Made by a program: the position numbers and the translations under genes. Below the pieces are notes generated by a model. It was not told the origin of the DNA. It saw only the letters and a program-made list of their open reading frames with translations, and made no database searches. A DNA stretch of 64,000 nt. Source: Desmodesmus armatus (taxonomy: Eukaryota > Chlorophyta > Chlorophyceae > Sphaeropleales > Scenedesmaceae). Positions 22,101 through 33,654 of this stretch are shown here, one piece after another (positions within the stretch are counted from its first letter, which is position 1; each line of letters begins with the position of its first letter). Where the stretch lies: positions 1-64,000 of the forward strand of contig VIIQ02000266.1 of the NCBI GenBank assembly GCA_007449985.2, in the 5' to 3' direction.

Positions 22101-22814
22101 GGTGGTGTCCTCTGGCTGCGCAAGCACAGCAGCAGGCGCTGCAGGCTGCTCGGGCTGTCCTGCTGTTGCCAGATCGCCCATCGCCGGGACAGCTCGCCAT
22201 GCAGGCACAGGAGCAGCTGCATCTGCTTGCACCGGGCTGCCTGCAGGCACACTGCTGGTGGTGCTGATGCTGTTTCCTGCAGGAGGGTTTGCATGCGGCT
22301 GTCCTGCAGCTGTGCTGGCATGTGCTGAGCTGCCTGCAGGACTGCCCGTGCTGGGCTCGGGGGTGGAGCTTCCTGGGTGTGGCAACAGCCCTGTGCTGGC
22401 CCCACTGCCGCTACCGCTGCTGGTGCTTCTGCCATCGTTGCTGCTGCTGCTGCTTCGTGGGCAGCAGGACGCCAGCCGCTGCTGCTGTGGTGCATGGCGC
22501 AGGAGCCGCTGCTGGGATGGCCAGCACGGGCCGCTCAGCACAGCTGCTGTGCTGAGGCTGTGGAGTGGGCGGGAGGTGCATGCTGCTGCTGCATGGACTC
22601 TGCGCCTGGGTATCGTACAGGGATACTGCCTCTGCCCCAGTTTCAGCGTCAAGCCAGCTGCTGAAGCTGCAGATTGCTGTTGCGCTGGTGGTCCTGTGCT
22701 GCGTTTGGCAGCAGGTGCTGGGAGCATTCTTTGGAAACCAGGTCTGCAACTGTTGGCTGCAATTACATGTATTGACAGCTTCTGTGCTGTTCCAAGGCGA
22801 GCTGGGCACCCCAC
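16159..22814 (-). CDS. Major facilitator transporter, Spinster-like, with long N-terminal domain
   Basis: Exons, high to low: 22814-21990, 21804-20572, 19263-17937, 17164-16975 and 16267-16159; phases agree and the sum is 1227 codons plus stop. The transporter core starts at LSYVHQATSGFALPALLPMV (TM1). It goes on with VGLLADRVARPKLLAVGLG, the MFS loop 2-3 motif, and AGSFAELLVARTGFAVAQAA. It ends with GFALSEAWRAPGAIM and NLVGGVGPVAVAKLAEVVG. This resembles Spinster-type lipid or organic anion carriers. The first 650 or so residues are not a known domain: an Arg/Ser/Ala-rich start that could be a plastid transit peptide, two MYDVIxRASxI motifs, a Gln-rich coiled coil and a long Ala run. A second low-complexity insert sits in the central cytosolic loop. 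The last exon is frameshifted after LLAPA. The start could also be Met30 (22727). Confidence 0.8.
16565..16860 (-). repeat. Two decayed copies of the 3' half of MFS exon 17164-16975
   Basis: APGAIM and PQELGSTASALY with the donor region recur at about 16771-16860 and, more decayed, at 16565-16635. Each copy carries its own C/G-run. Confidence 0.75.
17298..17821 (-). repeat. Three copies of the 5' half of MFS exon 17164-16975
   Basis: Acceptor plus GASLLAAPFIAQSLLADSPG recur at 17298-17401, 17541-17635 and, more diverged and frameshifted, 17745-17821. The two nearer copies sit in units of about 237 bp. Confidence 0.85.
19434..19744 (-). repeat. Two copies of the start of MFS exon 19263-17937
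   Basis: Acceptor plus LLTSGYSYLCALALVPVGLL recur at 19434-19500 and 19678-19744, each followed in sense by a C-run. Units are about 240 bp. Confidence 0.85.
20010..20342 (-). repeat. Two copies of the end of MFS exon 21804-20572
   Basis: SYVHQATSGFALPALLPMVS through the donor recurs at 20252-20342 and 20010-20102, each followed in sense by a G-run. Confidence 0.85.
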
Positions 22815-24803
22815 GGATGATCTCTGTTGTTGGAGCAGTAGACACAGGGGACAGAGGGGTCAAGGATAATTGCAGCATGCATCGTTGCCCGCAAGGACAA
22901 CACATTGCATTGAAGGATCCATTGAGATACAACTGCAGCACACTCGCTTACAGTACCTCTTGATTCCAGACAGGCCCCGTGCGATCTGTGCAACCTGTGC
23001 AATCTGTGAAACCACCAGCCTGGCCGGGGATGATCGGGGACACGAAGATCGGCTCAGCTGACTTGATTTTCACCAAAAGAGTGTAATGCTTGCGTCCGAT
23101 GCAGCCACTGTTTGTCACTGCTGAGCAATGCTGTTCTGCCACCTCAGACCAGAACACGAAGTTTTCTCCCTGAACAGCAGAACACCCGAGCAGAACTTAC
23201 ACCGACCCTAACGAAGAGGTGCTTCTAACCACAATCTTTGAGCTGGTTCACATTCACCTGTTCCCGCCCCAAAACCTCCCTGGTCCCACCCCACCTCCCT
23301 GGGACCGGCCACCCGCCCACACCCGCCCTTACCCCCTACTTTCACACCGTGTGTGCCCGCCTCGTTTGTCACACAGTTCACACCCCCATCAAGGAGGCCC
23401 CTTTTGTTGCGTTTTGCACACACACACACACCCTCCCTCGCCCACCACACCTGAAGTACCCCCCCCCCCCCCCCCCCTCCGCTGAAGTGCGACCCAAACC
23501 TCAGCCGCCTGAGTGCCCCACTTGGAGTTGTTGGTTTCCTCTAGCCGTCAGCCAACCAGCCTCATGTTCGCCTCCATGCTCACATTGGTTGGGAGCATGC
23601 AAGCTGCCCCCCAATTCTGTCCCTCCCTTTGCAGTGCTCTCCCCTGCCAGCTATAAGTGCATTCCACTGACAGCTTTAAGTTGCCGGCCGTATGGCCGAA
23701 ATGCTTTCAGCACACTCCCCTTGGAAAGTGGCGGGTGCTCCCCAGCCTTGGGTTGTGGATGCAAGGCACTTCCAAAGGTGCCATGGTCGCCATGCATTAA
23801 GATGTGCATGGCGTTGTTACCCATTGAGGCAAACACACAGCAAGGCCCCAGCACACAACGCGGCATATGGGCTGCACACCACATACAGCCTGATCCAAAC
23901 ATCGGGTGACTCGGCACAGTACCAAAAAGCGCCCTAGCTAAAAACCGGCAAACAATTGCCAGCCGATCCGGCGAAAAGGCATTCATGCACTTGCACGAAG
24001 GGTGCAACAAGCACCCTATATTTGAGACGGCTCACGAAAACCCAAAAGCAGCTTACTGCTGCCATGTACACTGACAACCGCCAACAGTCCCCACAGGCAT
24101 AGGCAGAAGAGAAATCAAGCAAAGCTTGTAGCATATTCAATCATCAAAAGGCTACTGTAGTGACACAAGTACTGTACAGGCTACTGTAACAATACATGTA
24201 CTGTACATGTACTGTACATGTACTGCGTGTACTACAGGTGCACCATTAGTACATGTGTATGTAACACTTGCAAACCCACTCAGTGTCCGCACGCGGCACC
24301 ACCCTTTGTCAAGCAAAAAAAGCAATGCTGCCAAACGCCAAACAATGTCAGGCCCCACCGCCCCCACATTAGCTCAAGGGAGCTACAGAGCGAGACGCCC
24401 CACCAGGCTCAAGCCTCCACTCACTGAGTGTATGGCATACCCAAAACACTGCATCCATGTCCAAAGATGCCTTGCAAGCCACATTGTGGCCACATTGCCC
24501 AAAACACGTTCCCGGATTGAACATCCTGCGTAGAAGAACCCACTGCAACCTCCAAGCAACATCATTCCGACTGACGTGCGGGTGAGAAAACACCCACGCC
24601 GCTTGATTTGATCCTCGCAAAACACTACACCAACCGAGGATGAAAACACTTTCCACACACAGCATCTGCTCCCCCTCATCACAGAGGGCTCGCTTCGGCC
24701 GCCCCACACTCACAGTTTTGATCAAACAGGAAGAACCAAAAAGCCCCCTGCAATGTGTGAGCCATCTGTTCATACTGGTAACAGCCAGCACGCTGTGGCA
24801 CAC
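22815..24803. other. Spacer upstream of the MFS gene
   Basis: No exon is supported. At 22948-23157 (-) there is a 69-codon open frame between an AG and a GT, too short to call. 24190-24230 carries overlapping TACATGTAC palindromes. The region should hold the MFS promoter and the 3' end of the RNF170-like gene. Confidence 0.35.
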
Positions 24804-24808
24804 TTACA
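24804..24808 (-). promoter_or_regulatory. TGTAA polyadenylation signal of the RNF170-like gene
   Basis: First minus-strand TGTAA after the stop codon, about 425 nt downstream. Confidence 0.45.
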
Positions 24809-25231
24809 AATCCTGGTTAATTCACACACAGGCAATGCCGATCCCTGTGATCTGCCCAGGCTCTGCAGAAACACCTGGGAGAACTGGGGAATGCAGGCAT
24901 TGTGTCAGTGCGGCAGCAATGCCCGGCCACGGTGCTGATGCACCAGGGACTCATTCATCAGGAAGCCTTCCATCCCCCGCACATACAAGCACTGGTACAG
25001 CTGCCAGCCGCCGCCGCTGCCAGCCGCACCCTGGCTTCTGCACCCTGCTGTCTGCTCGCTATTTTCTTGTTGCCTGAGCGGCAACACCCCCTCGAAGCTG
25101 CCTGCCTGCCTGCCTGCACCCATGTTGCGTTGCAGCCATCGCTGCTGCAGGGGACATCTGGCCCACAACACGGTCCCTACATGTGCTAAAGCTGGAAGCA
25201 TTCATCAGCTGCTTGAACAATCCCTGCTGCC

Positions 25232-25878
25232 TCAAGCCCTTGGCACGGCCCTGTCTTTGAGCAGCTGGTACACACTGCAGACGACATAGTACAGCACCAG
25301 AGCTGCAAAATCAACAACACAGTACAGTACAGGGCAGGGCAGGATCACCGGGAGACCAAGACACCCAGTGTGAGCCCAGGGCCGTTACCATGAATGCTGT
25401 AACGTGTGGCTTCCTACAGATAAAGTGGCCATTGAAAAACATAGTGACATGCAACCTAGGCAAGAACCGAAAGAATGCGCAGCACGCCCAACACAGGTAC
25501 CAGGTGTCTGCCCAAGCAATCACCAGCAACCAGCACCCCACTGCCGTCACCCCCCCCCCCTCTCTCGTCGTCATCTATCCACCCGTTCATTGACACACAC
25601 GCGATATCACACCACTCCCCCCCCCCCATTCCAACCCCTCTCGGACCGCTTCACCCCCCCCCCCCCCCCCGCCCCCCCTCTTACCATTGTCAATCCACCC
25701 AACCAGTGGAATAATGTCTGAAATGATGTCCAGCGGTGATAGGATGTTCAGCATGCCCAGCACTCAGTATGATGTACAGCATGCTCAGCAGTTGTCGACA
25801 CAGTGAGGTAAGGTGCTTGCCCTCCCCACTAGCACCGCCAGCACCCCCACCACCACCACTCTCCCCCCTTCCCCTCAC

Positions 25879-25911
<33 letters not shown>

Positions 25912-27768
25912 ACCCCACCCCTCACCGTCATCGATCCAACCAACCAAAGGTATGAAATCTGGGATGATGTCCAGTGGTGACAGGATGTACAGCATCCCCA
26001 GCAGCGGCGTCAGATACACCCACATAGAAGTGCGCATATGGGCTATGTTGGCCTTGTGGCTGGCTAGAGACCCTGGCAGGGCCAGCACAGGGTGCTGCTG
26101 ACCATTGCTGCCAGCATTGCTGCCGGCGGCTGCGGCGGCTGGGATGGCAGCAGTGACCTGACTCAGCATCTGGCCAAGGCTTCCTACTGGGGGCTCACTG
26201 CCGACACCTGGAAAGGAGGGTGCAGAGGAAGGGGTAGTGGGCAGCAGAATGTGGCGGGCAGCAGAATGTGGCGAGAGCAGAGCAGTAGGGTGATGCAGCA
26301 TGAGGACGGGGCAAAGCAAGGAGGTACGGTTATGGCACGACTGCAAAGGCAGATGCAGATGAAGGATTAGCGGGCAGCAGAATGTGGCAGGAGCAGAGCA
26401 GCAGGTGTGGTGGTGAGAAAGCACACCAGGAGGGCAGGACAGGGCACGACAGGGAGGTGCTACACACGGCAGATGCAAACGAGGATAGGCAATGCAGTCA
26501 TCTGCTGACACTGCAGTAGTGTGCTTGCGCCACAGCAGTGCCACAGCCTGTAAATCTCCTTTAAGGACTCGCGTGTCCTATGCACCCGTTGGCCACCGAA
26601 GCAGTTGCCCTGGTCAGCCCCCAGGCTTGCTAATCTGCCCTCTAGCATTGCCAAGCAAGTTTCTGTCTCCAAACAAAGTAGTATTTCTGTACTGATGGTC
26701 TAAACCCCACAACCATGCCTCAGGACGTACCCCGTACCTATGTTGCGGAAGACCCCAGCGGACCCAAAGGCATGATATGACACACAATGAGTGCAAACGA
26801 GGATGGCCAATAATCAGCCAAGTAGTGTGCCTGCTGCTCAGGTGTCACATGTGACAGGCTGTACAAGCTGTACGTTTCCCCAAAGACTCGCCTTTGCAAA
26901 CCTGGCCACCGATGCAGTTGCCCTGGCAGCCCCCAAGCTCGCTGAGCTGTGCTTGAGCAATATTCTGTCTCCAAATAATACAATTTGTAATGTAACGTTT
27001 TTTTGTAGTGATGGGCACATTCCCAGTAGCATTGGTCGGGATACCTCTCCTACCTGTGTTGCGGAAGACCCCAGCGGGCCCAAAGGCTGGGGTGGGCTGG
27101 TGCCGCTGCTGCTGCTGGGGCTGCCGCTGCTGTTGGGTGCTGCCTGCAAGCAGCGACAGTGACTTGAGAAAATGAGCCTTGCCGAGTCGTGTGATCCAAG
27201 GCCTGCTTGGTGTGTCACGGTGCACCCTGTCCGGCCATAAGCTGGTTGTGGCTGGCAGCCCATGGGACAGATGCCTATCATGGGGAACAGAAATGCCAGA
27301 GTGGAACTGAAACAGCGAATCCAGGCGCATGCGTCTGATGCTATTGAAATGAGCAAGCTAATGATCTGCTCAATGGTATATCCATGCAGCAGTACTTGCC
27401 GCAACCAGTTAGACAGTAACTGCTGCTGCAGGGCATCAAACCGCGACAGTCTGACTAGTTTTAGCAACATCACAACTAGAGGGTGTGGGGGAGAGAAGGT
27501 GGTCTTGCACACCTGCTGCTGCACCTGTTCCGCCAGCCCGGGGGTCATCCATAGCATCCAGCAGACGCAGCAGTGCTATGTTTGCATGGGGGTTAGAAGC
27601 GCGGGCTCTGCACTCGGGACAGTTCCGGAAGGACCTGGGCGAGGTCTTTATGCACTGCTCACAAAAGCTGTGGCCACAGCCCAGGTCGAAGGGCCGCTGG
27701 GTTGTGCTGTTGTACGTGTTCAGGCAGACACTGCACTGCAGCACGTCCGTGTCCACCATCACTGACAC
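25232..27768 (-). CDS. RNF170-like RING/DUF1232 E3 ubiquitin ligase
   Basis: Four exons, high to low: 27768-27525, 27143-27054, 26207-25926 and 25302-25232, giving 228 codons plus stop with all phases in agreement. Residues 11-50 form a C3HC4 RING (LQCSVCLNTYN, GCGHSFCEQC, NCPECRA). A Gln/Ser-rich linker follows, then the DUF1232 block GMLYILSPLDIIPDFIPLVG and WIDD. The last exon adds a hydrophobic helix, ALVLYYVVCSVYQLL. RING plus DUF1232 with C-terminal membrane helices is the layout of RNF170, an endoplasmic reticulum ligase, and the length is close to the animal protein. The ATG at 27768 is followed by a second at 27759. Confidence 0.85.
25691..25780 (-). repeat. Copy of the DUF1232 exon end
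   Basis: The last 90 or so bases of exon 26207-25926 recur downstream in sense (LSPLDIISDIIPLVGWIDN plus donor) with point changes. The true last exon joins in phase with either copy. Confidence 0.8.
26460..26960 (-). repeat. Diverged duplication of about 270-300 bp in an RNF170-like intron
   Basis: Segments starting at about 26470 and 26790 share order and sequence. Both are linked to a copy of the exon end AGVFRN: true exon at 27054-27143, echo at about 26740-26775. Confidence 0.65.
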
Positions 27769-28108
27769 AAGCTGAAGGGTTCAAATAGATGGGCAACTGT
27801 TGGGAGTGAGGAAGCCTGGGGCACTTGGCCGGGTGTGGGGACAGCCACGCTTTGTCAGCAGCAGAACAGTGCACAGTCACCTGGTGACGATGGCTGAGAT
27901 GCAAGAGCGAGTGAGGGTAACGGCAAGCAGTAAGCCCGTCTGGTTTTCAAGTGTCGACAAATCTGCGACACACGCATGGGCAAGGGAACGCCGACAGTTA
28001 TCAACGGTGATCACACGCAACCCCACCAGTGTGCCGTCCAACACCCGCACTCTGGCCTTACATGCAGATTACACATCAAGAGTGCTGTGCTGGACCATCA
28101 CTGGATTC
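27769..28108. promoter_or_regulatory. Divergent promoter region between RNF170-like and ARGLU1-like genes
   Basis: Only about 340 bp separates the two divergent start codons, so the promoters must overlap or be shared. No TATA box was recognised. The ARGLU1-side frame stays open back to 27800, so its start could lie further upstream. Confidence 0.5.
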
Positions 28109-31100
28109 ATGGGCTCAGGGCCTGACAATGGCGCTGCTGCTGATCCATCAGACATACAGGACACAGCAGCAGCATCTGTCACAGCTGCAAAGTCCCCGCA
28201 TAGCCTTGCTGCTGATCAGCAGCATGCTGATGAAGCTGTCGTGTCCGATCAGCAACAGCAAATGGTGACAGATGCAGACCAAGCTGAAGCTGCTGCTGCT
28301 GAGGCCACCACCAACGGCCTGCAGCAGCAGGACTCGCCTGCCGCAGAAGCAGCAGCAGCAGTACGTTCAGAATCTGCAGGCGCAGAAGAGGGCGAAGCTG
28401 CTGCTGCGGGTAGTCCAGTTGCAGCATCAGTAGAGCAGGACAGTCCTGCTGCCCTTGCTGCCGCTTCAGCAGCTGCTGATGTTGATACAGCTGCAGCTGA
28501 TCCAGACCGTATAGCTGTCACAGATCCTGGCACGCACGCAGCTGATGCAAGCACGGCGCAGGAGGAGCAGCAGCAGCAGCAGCCAGCTAAGCTTGAAGTA
28601 GCAGCAGGTGGTGCAGCTGAGGATGCTGCTCAGCCCACAGCCAAAGAAGCAGCAGAAGCAGCCGAGGGTGACAGCAGCAAGCAGCCACCCCCTGCCGAGG
28701 CTGATCCCGCTGCAGCAGCCAAGGCCGGGGAAAAGCGCTCAAAAAGTGCCCGCAGCAGGAGTCGAAGCAGGGACCGCCTCCGCGACAGCAAACGCAGCAG
28801 AGGCAGCAGCAAGGAGCGGCCATCCGGCAAGGACCGGGATCGAGACAGGGACCGCGAGAAAGACCGTGACAGAAACAGAGAGAAGGAGAGGCAGAAAGTC
28901 AGGAGCAGGAGCAGGGACAGGCAGCGGGGGGAGGACAGGAGCCGTGGTGGGGACCGCCACAGGGAAGGGGGTGACAGACGCGACAGGAACCAAGAGCGGG
29001 AGCGGGAGCGAGAGCGGCGGCGAGGCAGCAGCAGGGAGCGGGAGCGGGAGCGGGAGCGTAAGGTCACTGGCGGCCGCAGCAGCAGACGCAGCCGCAGCAG
29101 GTGAGCTTGGCTTATCCAATTGCAATGCCAGGCACTAAGTTTGTTTGAGGTTTGGGGCAACATTGCTCGTACGCGCATTTGCAACTCCCCCAACTTTGCC
29201 AAAGGCACACCAGCTGACGTGTGGGCTGCCAGCTGCTAGGCAAGACACTGCATACTGCTACACAGATCGCTGCATACTCACTTACTGCCCTCTGTAGTGT
29301 TGGTCCAGTGGATGCGGCCTTCCAGGCTGGCGTCTTTTGCAGCATGTATGCTTGGGTGCACCGCCATGTGACACCTTTGTTCCCGCTCGTGATATGGCTA
29401 GCTATTGCCGAAGGTTGGACTCTGTGCTCAGTCACTGTTCTGTGATGTACTGTACTGTACGGCGTTGTGCTGACTTGCCTTCCTGTTCCCTGCAGATCGC
29501 GGGGCCGTGGTGGTGCTGGAGCGAGATCCCAGTCCACGCCTCGCCACCGGGACCGTGACAGGAGGGATGGTGGCAGGTGAGGTGTATAGTGGCCAGCAGG
29601 TGCCTAACTTACAATCATACAGCAATCAAGCCAGCGCTGATGCATCGCCTGAATCTCAAAGTCCCATAACTTTCATTTGCCCGTATTTTCCACAATGTCC
29701 ATCTTGCCTCTTGCGGATGCTTCGCCCTGGTGAGCAAGTCCTGCAACTGTCACTGCAACTGTCATTCCAACTGTTACCGCAACTGTCACTGCAACTGCCG
29801 CCTGTCCCCTCCGCAGGCGCGAATCAGACAGGGGCCGCAGGAGCAGCCGCCGCAGCCGCAGCCGCAGCAAGCATCTGCCGTGACTGTCAACACTTTTGCT
29901 GTGAATGTTACTCCAACTGTCACTGCAACTGCCGCTTGTTCCCCCCGCAGGCGTGAGTCAGACAGGGGCCGCAGGAGCAGCCGCCGCAGTCGCAGCCGCA
30001 GTCGCAGCAAGCAACGCAGCAGGAGCAGAAGTCGATCTGAAAAGCAGCGCGGAAGGAGCAGGAGCTCCAGCAGTAGCAGCAGCAGCAGCAGTAGTGAGGA
30101 CTCTGGGGGCAGCAGGAGCCGCAGCAGGAGTAGGAGCAGGGACAGCAGTGCTGAGCGAGCGCGGCAGGCTGAGGAGGCTGCAGCAGCTGCTGCAAACGCC
30201 GAGGCGCTGCGCAAGTAGGTGGATATGTGTTTACGTGTGGGGGGGGGGGGGGGGGGGGGGGGCTTGGGGGGGGGGGGGGATGCCGTGCAGGAGCAGGGAC
30301 AGCAGCGCTGAGCGGGCGCGGCAGGCAGAGGAGGCTGCGGCAGTTGCTACAAATGCCGAGGCACTGCGCAAGTAAGTTTATGTGGATGCCGTTTGAGAGG
30401 GGGGGGGGGGCGATGGTGTAGAGGGATACTATGTTTGGGGATACCATGTTGATGCACAATAAGGTGTCTTTGTGAGCTGCTGTAAGCGACCACCTGGTGC
30501 GGCAGCAGATGGAGATGCTGGGGCGCTGCGAAAATAAGAACAGGTCATTGTTTGGTTGAGATGAGGGGGAATGCAATGCTGCCGCACCCGACGATGTGTT
30601 TGTCAGCTGCTCACTCGCGAAGGAGCAGCTGCAAACGCTGAGCTGCTGCGTAAGAAAGTCGGTCGGCATCCTTGTGTGGTGCTTGCCTTTCCAGTTGGCC
30701 AGCAGTGAGCCTTTTGCACAAGGCTACCTGCTGTGCCATGCTGTGCTGATGCTGCTTCTTGTGTGAACTGTCCCTTGGCGCTTGGCTGGCAGTGATGGCC
30801 GAATCAAGCAGCAGGATGGATGGCAACAGCATTCACTTTGGCTTCGAAATACATGCTTGTGCCTGTCACAACATCCTGTGGTGTGCTGTGCTGTGTTGTG
30901 CTGTGCTGTGTTTCAGGGCCCAGGCTGAGCTGGAGGAGTCTCTCATTAATGAGGAGCTGCAGCGTCTGCTGGGTGAATATGTGGAGTCGCGGGTGCGCGA
31001 GGCGCTGGCGAGCGAACACGTGCAAGCCAGCCTGGCAGAGCGGCTCAAGGTGAGCGGCTTGATCAGCTGCATGTGGGCTGTGCTGCCGCCAATCAACAGC

Positions 31101-31932
31101 AGCCTCAGCGGCCAGTCATATTGGAGTGCTGCTGACGAGGGGGTCAAGCAACGCATGCACAACATCTGCAACACCCTATCCCCTGCACACTCACACACAC
31201 ATACACAGAGATATTTGAGCATTTGGCAAGGGAAGAGACCACAAGCTTCAGCTTAACAAGCCCGGTGGCTGTTCTGCTGCTGACTGCACCCCTACCCCCC
31301 CCCCCTACATCCCATCCCCCCCTCAACCCACCTCAACTACCCCACCCCCCCCACTCCACGGCCCCACACACTCAGGTTGAGCGTGCCAAGCTTGAGAAAA
31401 CGGTCGAAGAGGAGCTTGCTGCTGAGGCTGCCGCTGACGAGGAGGCAAAGCAGCACATGCACACACCTGCAACACACAATCCCCTGCCCCCCCCCCCAAA
31501 AAACACACGCAGTGGAGTTTGGGCATGTGGAGGACTTGCAGGGCTGAGGAACAATACAACAGGCTTCAGCTTGGTGGCTGTTATGCTGCTGAGCGCCTCC
31601 CCCCCTGCGCGTCCCCCCCCCCCCCTGGCACCTGCTGGATGCAATTTATGTATCAACGCAGGTTGAGCGTGCAAAGCTTGAGAAAGCGGTTGAGGAGGAG
31701 CTAGCCGCTGAGGCTGCTGCTGACGAGGAGGCAAAGCAGCGCATGCACACACCTGCAACACACAATCCCCTGCCCCCCCCCCCCCCACAAGGCAACTGGC
31801 TTCATCACACCCTGCTTGGTGGCTGTTATACTGCTGAGCCCCCTCCCCCCCCCCCCCCCCCTGCTGGATGCAATTTATGTATCATCGCAGGTTGAGCGTG
31901 CAAAGCTTGAGAAAGCAGTTGAGGAGGAGTTA

Positions 31933-31964
<32 letters not shown>

Positions 31965-33542
31965 CTATTGCGTGACCCACCCACCATCCCGTCCTTTTGA
32001 TGGCATGCAGGTTGAGCGCGCCAAGCTTGAGAAAGCGGTTGAGGAGGAGTTAGCTGCTGAGGCTGCTGCTGACGAGGAGGCAAAGCAGCAGAAGCGGGAG
32101 CAGATCGCAGCGGAGGAGCGGCGGCTGCAGGAGCTGGAGCAGAAGCGGCAATCTGAGGTGGGTGGCTGTGGCTTGCTGTGCTGTGCTGTTGTTGTGCTGT
32201 GCTGTGCTGTGCTGTGCTGTGCTGTGCTGTGCTGTGCTGTCCCCGTTGTCAATCATCTAGTGCATGTATCCTGATGTGCAGGAGGAGGCTGCTGTTGTGG
32301 CGTGTGAGGAGGAAGAAGAGGAGGGGCGGCGGTGTCGGCACTTCACTCACCCCTTGCAATCTCATTCATAGTTTTGTCATGGAACCTGTCTGGTTCCTGT
32401 CATCATTCATTCATGGTGCATGCATGGTACTGTGTGTGCAGGGGGAAGCTGCTGTTGTTGCTCATGAGGAGGAGGAGCGGCGGCGGAGGCAATTCAATCT
32501 CCCCCTCCCTCAAAGACCACAAGTCTCGTCACTAGCTGAACAGTTTGATTTGCGCAACAACTGAACCAATGTTGTCATGTGCATGCAGGAGGAGGCTGCT
32601 GGTGTGGCTCGTGAGGAGGAGGAGCGGCGGCGGCAGTTCATTCCCCCCCTTTCTCTGCTCTCGTCTCAACGATAGTGTTATTCTTGCTGTCATCAATCAA
32701 TCATGCTGCATGGATTGTGTTTGCAGGAGGAGGCTGCTGTTGTGGCTCGTGAGGAGGAGGAGCGGCGGCGGCATGAGGCCCACCTCAAAAAGCTGCAGGG
32801 CGAACTGGAGGCGAAAAAGGAAGCCGAGCGCAGGTGTGTGGGGTTGGTTACTGCTGCAGTCTCAGGATGTAACATGTTGGGGCCACTGCTGTTACAAGTA
32901 ACGATGGGAAAGTTGGACTTGTCACAGCACGTCTAGCATGCGTCCACCCTCAAAAGCTGCAGGATAAACTCGAGGCAAAAAAGGAGGCTGAGCGCAGGTG
33001 TGTGGGGTTGGTGAGGGCAAAACACATACTGTTCCAGGTACAGACAAACCCGGCAGATGAGGCCGAAATTGGTCCCGGTATGGACTTGTAACTGTTACAA
33101 CCGTCTATCGGACACCCACTGCTGTGATGATGCCATTATAGGCATCACTGGCTCCTGGAGCCTGTACGGTACAGGTGCTGATATCAGCAAATGGCTGGCA
33201 TGAGCTCTTGAGCTTCATAGCTACAGGTGTAACTTTGGTTTGATTTTACTGTTGCAATCTTACAAATTGTAACCCGTAGACCTGCTCCCTTTTGTGTTTC
33301 TGTAGGAAGAAGAAGGAGGAGGCTCCTGAGAAGAAGGAGCAGAGTGGTGCTATACTTTGCTGGTGTAGTCATATAACAGTCACACTTGTTACTCGTGCGA
33401 CACTAACGCTGCTCCCTTCCGTGTGTGTCCCTTTCGTGTGTGCAGGAAGAAGAAGGAGGAGGCTGCTAAGAAGAAGGAGCAGAAGAAGATCTTGGGAAAA
33501 GGCAGGGCCAAACTCAGCTTCAGCTTTGGCGGGGGCGCTTGA
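28109..33542 (+). CDS. ARGLU1-like arginine/glutamate-rich splicing cofactor
   Basis: Seven exons: 28109-29100, 29496-29576, 29951-30214, 30917-31049, 32011-32157, 32727-32833 and 33446-33542. Phases all agree and total 606 codons plus stop. The N-terminal 200 residues are Ala/Gln/Glu-rich, then a long RS/RD/RE domain, then a Glu/Lys coiled coil with EESLINEELQRLL and EEELAAEAAADEEAKQ, and the end ILGKGRAKLSFSF. That last motif matches the C-terminus of animal and plant ARGLU1 (ILGKG..RPKLSFSL). The family works in the nucleus in pre-mRNA splicing and transcription. This protein is about twice the animal length, mainly through the N-terminus. ATG 28109 is chosen because the sequence before it does not look like protein. 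Confidence 0.85.
29818..29875 (+). repeat. Copy of the start of ARGLU1 exon 29951-30214
   Basis: Acceptor plus RRSSRRSRSRS recur 133 bp upstream, together with the preceding CTGTCACTGCAACTG-rich intron tail. The frame closes soon after. Confidence 0.75.
30285..30655 (+). repeat. Copies of the end of ARGLU1 exon 29951-30214
   Basis: SSAERARQAEEAA...NAEALR with donor recurs at 30285-30373 and follows a G-run. Eroded copies lie at about 30480-30535 and 30605-30655. Confidence 0.8.
31376..31965 (+). repeat. Three copies of the start of ARGLU1 exon 32011-32157
   Basis: Acceptor plus VERAKLEKAVEEELA recur at 31376-31452, 31662-31740 and 31891-31965, each preceded by a C-run. The true exon at 32011 is the only one with a donor. 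Confidence 0.9.
32281..32638 (+). repeat. Three copies of the start of ARGLU1 exon 32727-32833
   Basis: Acceptor plus EEAAVVAREEEERRR recur at 32281-32332, 32442-32490 and 32589-32638. Units are about 145 bp. Confidence 0.9.
32945..33346 (+). repeat. Echoes of the ARGLU1 exon end and next exon start
   Basis: 32945-32998 repeats LEAKKEAER with its donor. 33305-33346 repeats the acceptor and KKKEEAPEKKEQ start of the last exon. Confidence 0.8.
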
Positions 33543-33654
33543 GTAGCTCAGCTCCCAGGCAGAATGCTGCAGTTACTGTAATTGCAGATGGTGTTGACAT
33601 GTGGCAGGGAAAAGGGCCATTCACTTGGCATGTGGCAGGGAAAAGGGCCATTCA

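Noticed and set aside
22948..23157. Minus-strand open frame with Cys-Thr-Gly-Cys motifs upstream of the MFS gene
   Set aside because: Too short, no family recognised, and it cannot be joined in phase to the MFS exons with confidence.
28029..30669. Long minus-strand and alternate-frame open frames across the ARGLU1 gene
   Set aside because: They are shadows of CAG/AGC-rich coding sequence; the plus frame has the family motif and consistent splice phases.
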